From assembly GCA_013399895.1 (NCBI GenBank), contig VXBA01003833.1, positions 1 through 64,000 on the forward strand: a stretch of DNA of 64,000 bases. The letters are read 5' to 3'. Positions 59,938 through 64,000 of the stretch are shown piece after piece (the first letter of the stretch is position 1; each line of letters starts with the position of its first letter). Both the position numbers and the translations under genes were made by a program. This stretch comes from Serilophus lunatus. Lineage: Eukaryota; Chordata; Aves; Passeriformes; Eurylaimidae. The notes beneath the pieces are model-generated. The model saw only the letters and a program-made list of their open reading frames with translations, was not told the origin of the DNA and ran no database searches.

Positions 59938-62900
59938 TTGATGATACTCAAAATTAATCATAGTTACCAGTTACATTAGTCAAAAAAAATAGTCAAAATT
60001 AGTCCAAAATTAGTCCAACCTTCCCTGTCTGAGAAGAGATATTCCTATTACTGAGAGGAGATGTTCCTATTACAGATGGCTATAGAGACAGAAATGATTT
60101 CCACATTATAAACCCAGGAAAAACCCCAACCTCTTATTTCCAATAACAAACTCCTACAGTCTCATCACAAGGGAATCCTCTCAAATGTGTGTTTCAGAGT
60201 CTGACATTTCCAAAAGTTCCCAGAGCAGGTGTGCCCAGAAAGGCAGAGAATATAATTGCAAGTGTGATCACACCTTTTAGCAGAGACATTTCAATGTAAA
60301 ATGCAGAGAGCAAATTGTGGCCTGTGCAGTCATTTCACAGGACACCCTGGCAAGTGCAAAATCTTCCCTAACAGATAAAAAGTCTCTAAAGGCTTCAACC
60401 AGCTGCTGAGTTCTGCAACCACAGGAACAAAAAGATAATTTAGGCTGGTGGAAAGTAATGCTTTTTTTATTAATATGATTCACACTTTCAATTTAAAAAG
60501 AAAACACATTTCAATGGGGTATAATATTTATGCAGAAGACACTGATCTAGGAGAATAACGGCTCAATTAGACATTGCCTAGTGGAAAATTTTAAAAGTCT
60601 TTGGAATGAGGAGAAATCCTTTAATAAAAGCTATGCATGGAATGTTAGTCCGAAAACAGCAAATTGTTTTAGGTCTAGTTAAGTCTTGTTGTGTAGGATA
60701 TGTATGCAGCCATTTCCGTCTGGGATGAAAAATATCTCTGTTTAAATGACTGGTAGGGAGCGTTAAATCTTAATAATTCCTGGATCAAATTGCATCCAGT
60801 GATGAAAAATAATTAAATCTTCACCTCCTTCAAATGCCCACTTGAGGTTTCAGAAACCACATGTTTAAAAAGAAGCAAAATTTGTGATTTTCAAATGATG
60901 TGGATTTTCATCCACAGGAATCTGATAAACTGCTCAATTTCCTGCAATTAATCAACGTTGTTCACATGTTTATGATGAAATCTATAAAAAGTATGGATGG
61001 CAACAGCAAACAATGACATTACCGTTTTCAGGCAGACATTATTTTGTATGAGTATAAATTCCAATGTCCCATAAAGAAAAATTCATGAGGAAAAGGCCTG
61101 GGGAATTCAGATCTATGTGTCTGAGGCCTTCTGGGGAGAACATTCCTTAAATATTTGGGCAGGCAAGGAGTGGAGTGATTGGTTAACAATAACCATCTGC
61201 CTGCCACCATTTTAATTTTTGATTCCAGTTTTCTGCCACCTTTTCTGTTAATGAGGATTTGGAATCATTTAGAAAAGTGAACGACTGTACTGTTTACACC
61301 TTTATCCAGCACAAATTGAGTCTGTCCAGTCCTACTCACGAGTAGTTGGTGCTGTGTGACTCTGTGCCCTCCATCTCGTACATCCTGAGCTCCCAGTTAA
61401 GCAGGAGGTGCTTTGAAAATACGTTTATGAACAGTTGGAAGATAATCATATGACACGACCATTTTAGTGTTTCATCCCAATTTCTAGTGCCAAAAAGGGT
61501 TCTGGTGCTTAGACAGGAAACACATTGAGAGCTCTTGGCAAAGCAAAATGTGCTACGAAGCTTGAGAAGAGATGCCATGTCCTATGAACTCTTAGTAAAT
61601 AACAGATTCTAGGGAATTTGTGTTATAGATATGTATGTAGCAATAGAAATATATATATGCACATGTACACAGCCATATATATGCACATCTACATGGGAAT
61701 ATACAATTTAAAAGAATATAAAACATAAAGTTCATCAAAAGTTTTTAATTTATTCCATCCATACTTTCAGAGTGGGATGCAAGAGGAACAGAATAGCTTT
61801 GAATGACCTAAACTACCAAGATCTGTTGCCTCTCCTTTTCCTCTCCTTTTCCTTGCCACTCTCAGTCCATTTAAGTTAAAAATGAAACGATTCACTGACC
61901 TTCACTTTAAAATTCTGCACCCTTTTCTTGTCCACCCTGATTTTTGTATGGATTTCTCACCCACCTCAATATAAGTGCTATGGCTTTACACCAAGTAGGA
62001 AACCTTGTCTCTTAGACTATGAGGGAAATTTATTTCCTAGTGTAAGACCATTTTCTGGGAGTCAATAAACGGTATTAACAGACTCTGAATGAGATTTGCA
62101 GTTATTTGGTACATTTTTGCAGTTCAAGTCATAGGACAATATCAGTTTATGTTCCCTGCAAGTATCACAACATGTGAAATTCTCAAACTATATTAAAAAA
62201 CACCAAACAAAAAGACAATACAATACAGAATTGGGAAATGAGGAAAACCTTTGGTTTGTTATTGCAAGAATTTAAGAAAAATGTTCATATTGAACTAAGC
62301 AACATTATTTAAAGAGAGGGAATGACTAAACTAACTCAGAATGTTTTCTTTTTCTATGAAATGTAATAATCCAGAGAATAATAAGCTTTACAAATCAGAG
62401 AATTTGTGAATTTAAAGTTACTTTAGTCTCTATGTAATATAATTTGTAAGTATGAAATTCTCACTCTCTTTTTTTCTACCCCATAAATACTCCAGATGAA
62501 GTTTTCCCCTCAATTAGAGAAAGATTCAGAAGGCTGGACTGGCAGAGGGATAAAGAAGACAACTGCCCCAGGGAGCAGATGAATTTCAGCTGTACTAATT
62601 TTGTCCCAAAGGGTCTAATTTAATTTACCTCTGTGTGTTTTGTCACTTTCACTGAAGCTACAATGAAGGGTCAAGATTTAATTCCATCAAATCTTATAGC
62701 TGGAAGAGTTATCCCAGATTTTGGACTCTATTACCCAGACATTGGAAATGCTGCTCTGAATTGTTGCTAAAGATGCAGCCATTGGAGTAATCTTGGAAAA
62801 CCCATGGCCCTGGGAAGGCAGGCTGGGGTCCTACAGTCCTTTTGTTCAGCTCTGCATCCTGGTCCACTTGTAAACATGTTGAAAAGCTGAGCTTCCCCTT

Positions 62901-63118
62901 CCCTGAAGTCTCCATTGCAGCAGTGACTTTGTGTGGAGATTATCAGAGCCTATGACTTGTTCTAACACATTTGGGCTTTAATTCAATAAAGCACCAACAA
63001 AACAGCCTTGACTTCATGCCCTGTTTAACTTTAAATTGTGTTTCATTTAACCACCCCCAGCAAGACATAACTACATAACTAAGTACTTTCTATTTTTTTG
63101 CATTAAGGAAGTTCTTAT
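59938..63118. other. Unique AT-rich stretch, no gene seen
   Basis: No gene found. A small 24-bp repeat (ATATATATGCACAT...) lies at 61,651-61,697. The part at 62,700-63,020 is less AT-rich and contains AATAAAGC at about 62,985, unassigned. Confidence 0.45.
61651..61697. repeat. Two-copy tandem repeat, 24-bp period
   Basis: ATATATATGCACATGTACAC at 61,651 and ATATATATGCACATCTACAT at 61,675 differ at few positions. Probably slippage in an AT/GT-rich tract. Confidence 0.7.
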
Positions 63119-63262
63119 ATGGAATAGAATCACAGACTCATTAAGGTTGGAAAAGACCTCTGGCATCATCCAGTCCAATCTGTGTCCCATCCCCACCTTG
63201 TCCCCCAGCCCAGAGCACTGAGTGCCATGACCAGTCCTTCCTTGGGCACCTCCAGGGAGTGT
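63119..63262 (-). mobile_element. CR1 LINE 3' end
   Basis: TGGAATAGAATCACAGACTC, ATTAAGGTTGGAAAAGACCT, CATCATCCAGTCCAATCTGT, then TTGTCCCCCAGCCCAGAGCA and TCCTTCCTTGGGCACCTCCA. A minus-strand CR1 end whose 3' UTR (GAGTGCCATGACCAGTCC) is of the type at 8.66-9.11 kb. Confidence 0.93.
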
Positions 63263-64000
63263 TTAAGTGTTTTGTTAAAATGGAAACTCTGGATTTGGGC
63301 TAATCAATTAAATTAATAAGGTGAATTAGTTATCAGAATGTGCTGGCAGTATCATGGGAACTATGATGTTATAAAGGTATCAGTATCCCCCAGGTGACCA
63401 TAGATGATATCATATTATTTGTAACATTTTATATAATTAGGGTATAAAGAGAATGATAAACTGTGTGTTATTAAATTATTTCCTATTTTAATTAATATCT
63501 CTCTGATAGGTCTCATCGTACCATCACAGGATTGGCCAGGTTTTGATCTTATTTATGTCACTATAAAACTCAGAAATTCTTTATCTATGATTCTTCTAAA
63601 GCTGAAGATACTAAAATCCAAGTTAAAGGCATAAAGTGGATTATCAGCTTGCCAGAGGTCACATTTCATGGTTAGTTTAGAAGATATTTGTTGGAACTTT
63701 TCGGTGTTAAATTTGATGTTCCACTTAAAAGACAAAGTTACTTTTTGTCCATTATTGTCATAAATGGAAATGAAAAAGTTGTTTTCTATTTCTGTCAAGT
63801 GCCATGGCAAACCAAACAGGACAGGACATAAGGAGTCAGAAGAAAAGTGGGAAAAAGCTCAAACTGCTGAGTTCATGAAGCAATGCAAGAGCCTGCTGAG
63901 AAAATTATGGGGCTCTGCTGGGACACGAGTGTTGCCAGGACTGAGAATCTGCTGCTTCCCACGTATGAGGCTCTGTTGGCAGTGACTACAGATGGTGGCA
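63263..64000. other. Unique AT-rich stretch to the window end, no gene seen
   Basis: No gene recognised. The last 200 bp are somewhat GC-richer (CTGCTGAG, GGGGCTCTGCTGGGACAC), with a short plus-strand frame that runs to 63,985 and shows no motif. Confidence 0.45.

Overview
The window looks like a non-coding, AT-rich stretch of a bird nuclear genome, most likely an intergenic desert or a very long intron. The main evidence is the repeat content. About thirty fragments belong to CR1, the dominant avian LINE. Most are short 3'-end copies carrying the usual 'TTGGAAGGGACCTTAAAGATC'-type block (read on the minus strand) and ATTCTATGA-like tails. There are a few ERV-type solo LTR candidates, one very old L2-like LINE relic, and no mammalian SINEs. 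CR1 also occurs in reptiles, but this density of short tail fragments and the LTR types fit a bird, possibly a songbird. I could not confirm the order. I see no convincing host exon, tRNA, rRNA, CRISPR array or bacterial-type operon. The longer open frames lie in GC-rich repeats or are within chance expectation.

Layout. 0-10 kb: a GC-rich CR1 fragment at the left edge, an LTR-like element at about 1.76-2.51 kb with TATA box and polyadenylation signal, then about 5 kb of unique AT-rich DNA, then a nested CR1 cluster at 8.34-9.40 kb. 10-22.5 kb: a second LTR candidate on the minus strand (10.9-11.6 kb) followed by seven or more CR1 copies, including a 0.7 kb copy at 15.24-15.97 kb. 22.5-35 kb: the quietest part, with a 30-bp tandem duplication at 23.32 kb and a degraded L2-like reverse transcriptase at 29.06-29.56 kb. 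35-52 kb: scattered CR1 tails, a compound TATC/CATC microsatellite at 36.06-36.20 kb, poly-C tracts and a single ambiguous base at 46,637. 52.57-53.61 kb: a sharply bounded CpG-rich block of about 1.04 kb with inverted ends, best read as a solo LTR on the minus strand. It carries ETS and YY1-like motifs and is the most interesting element here. 53.6-64 kb: unique DNA with a few CR1 copies and a TATC-rich low-complexity tract at 56.76-56.95 kb.

No set of genes works together in this window. What it records is retrotransposon history: several CR1 subfamilies of different age and base composition, nested and inverted insertions, and LTRs that may have left promoter-like sequences in a gene-poor region. 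Repeat boundaries are by eye and may be off by tens of bases.
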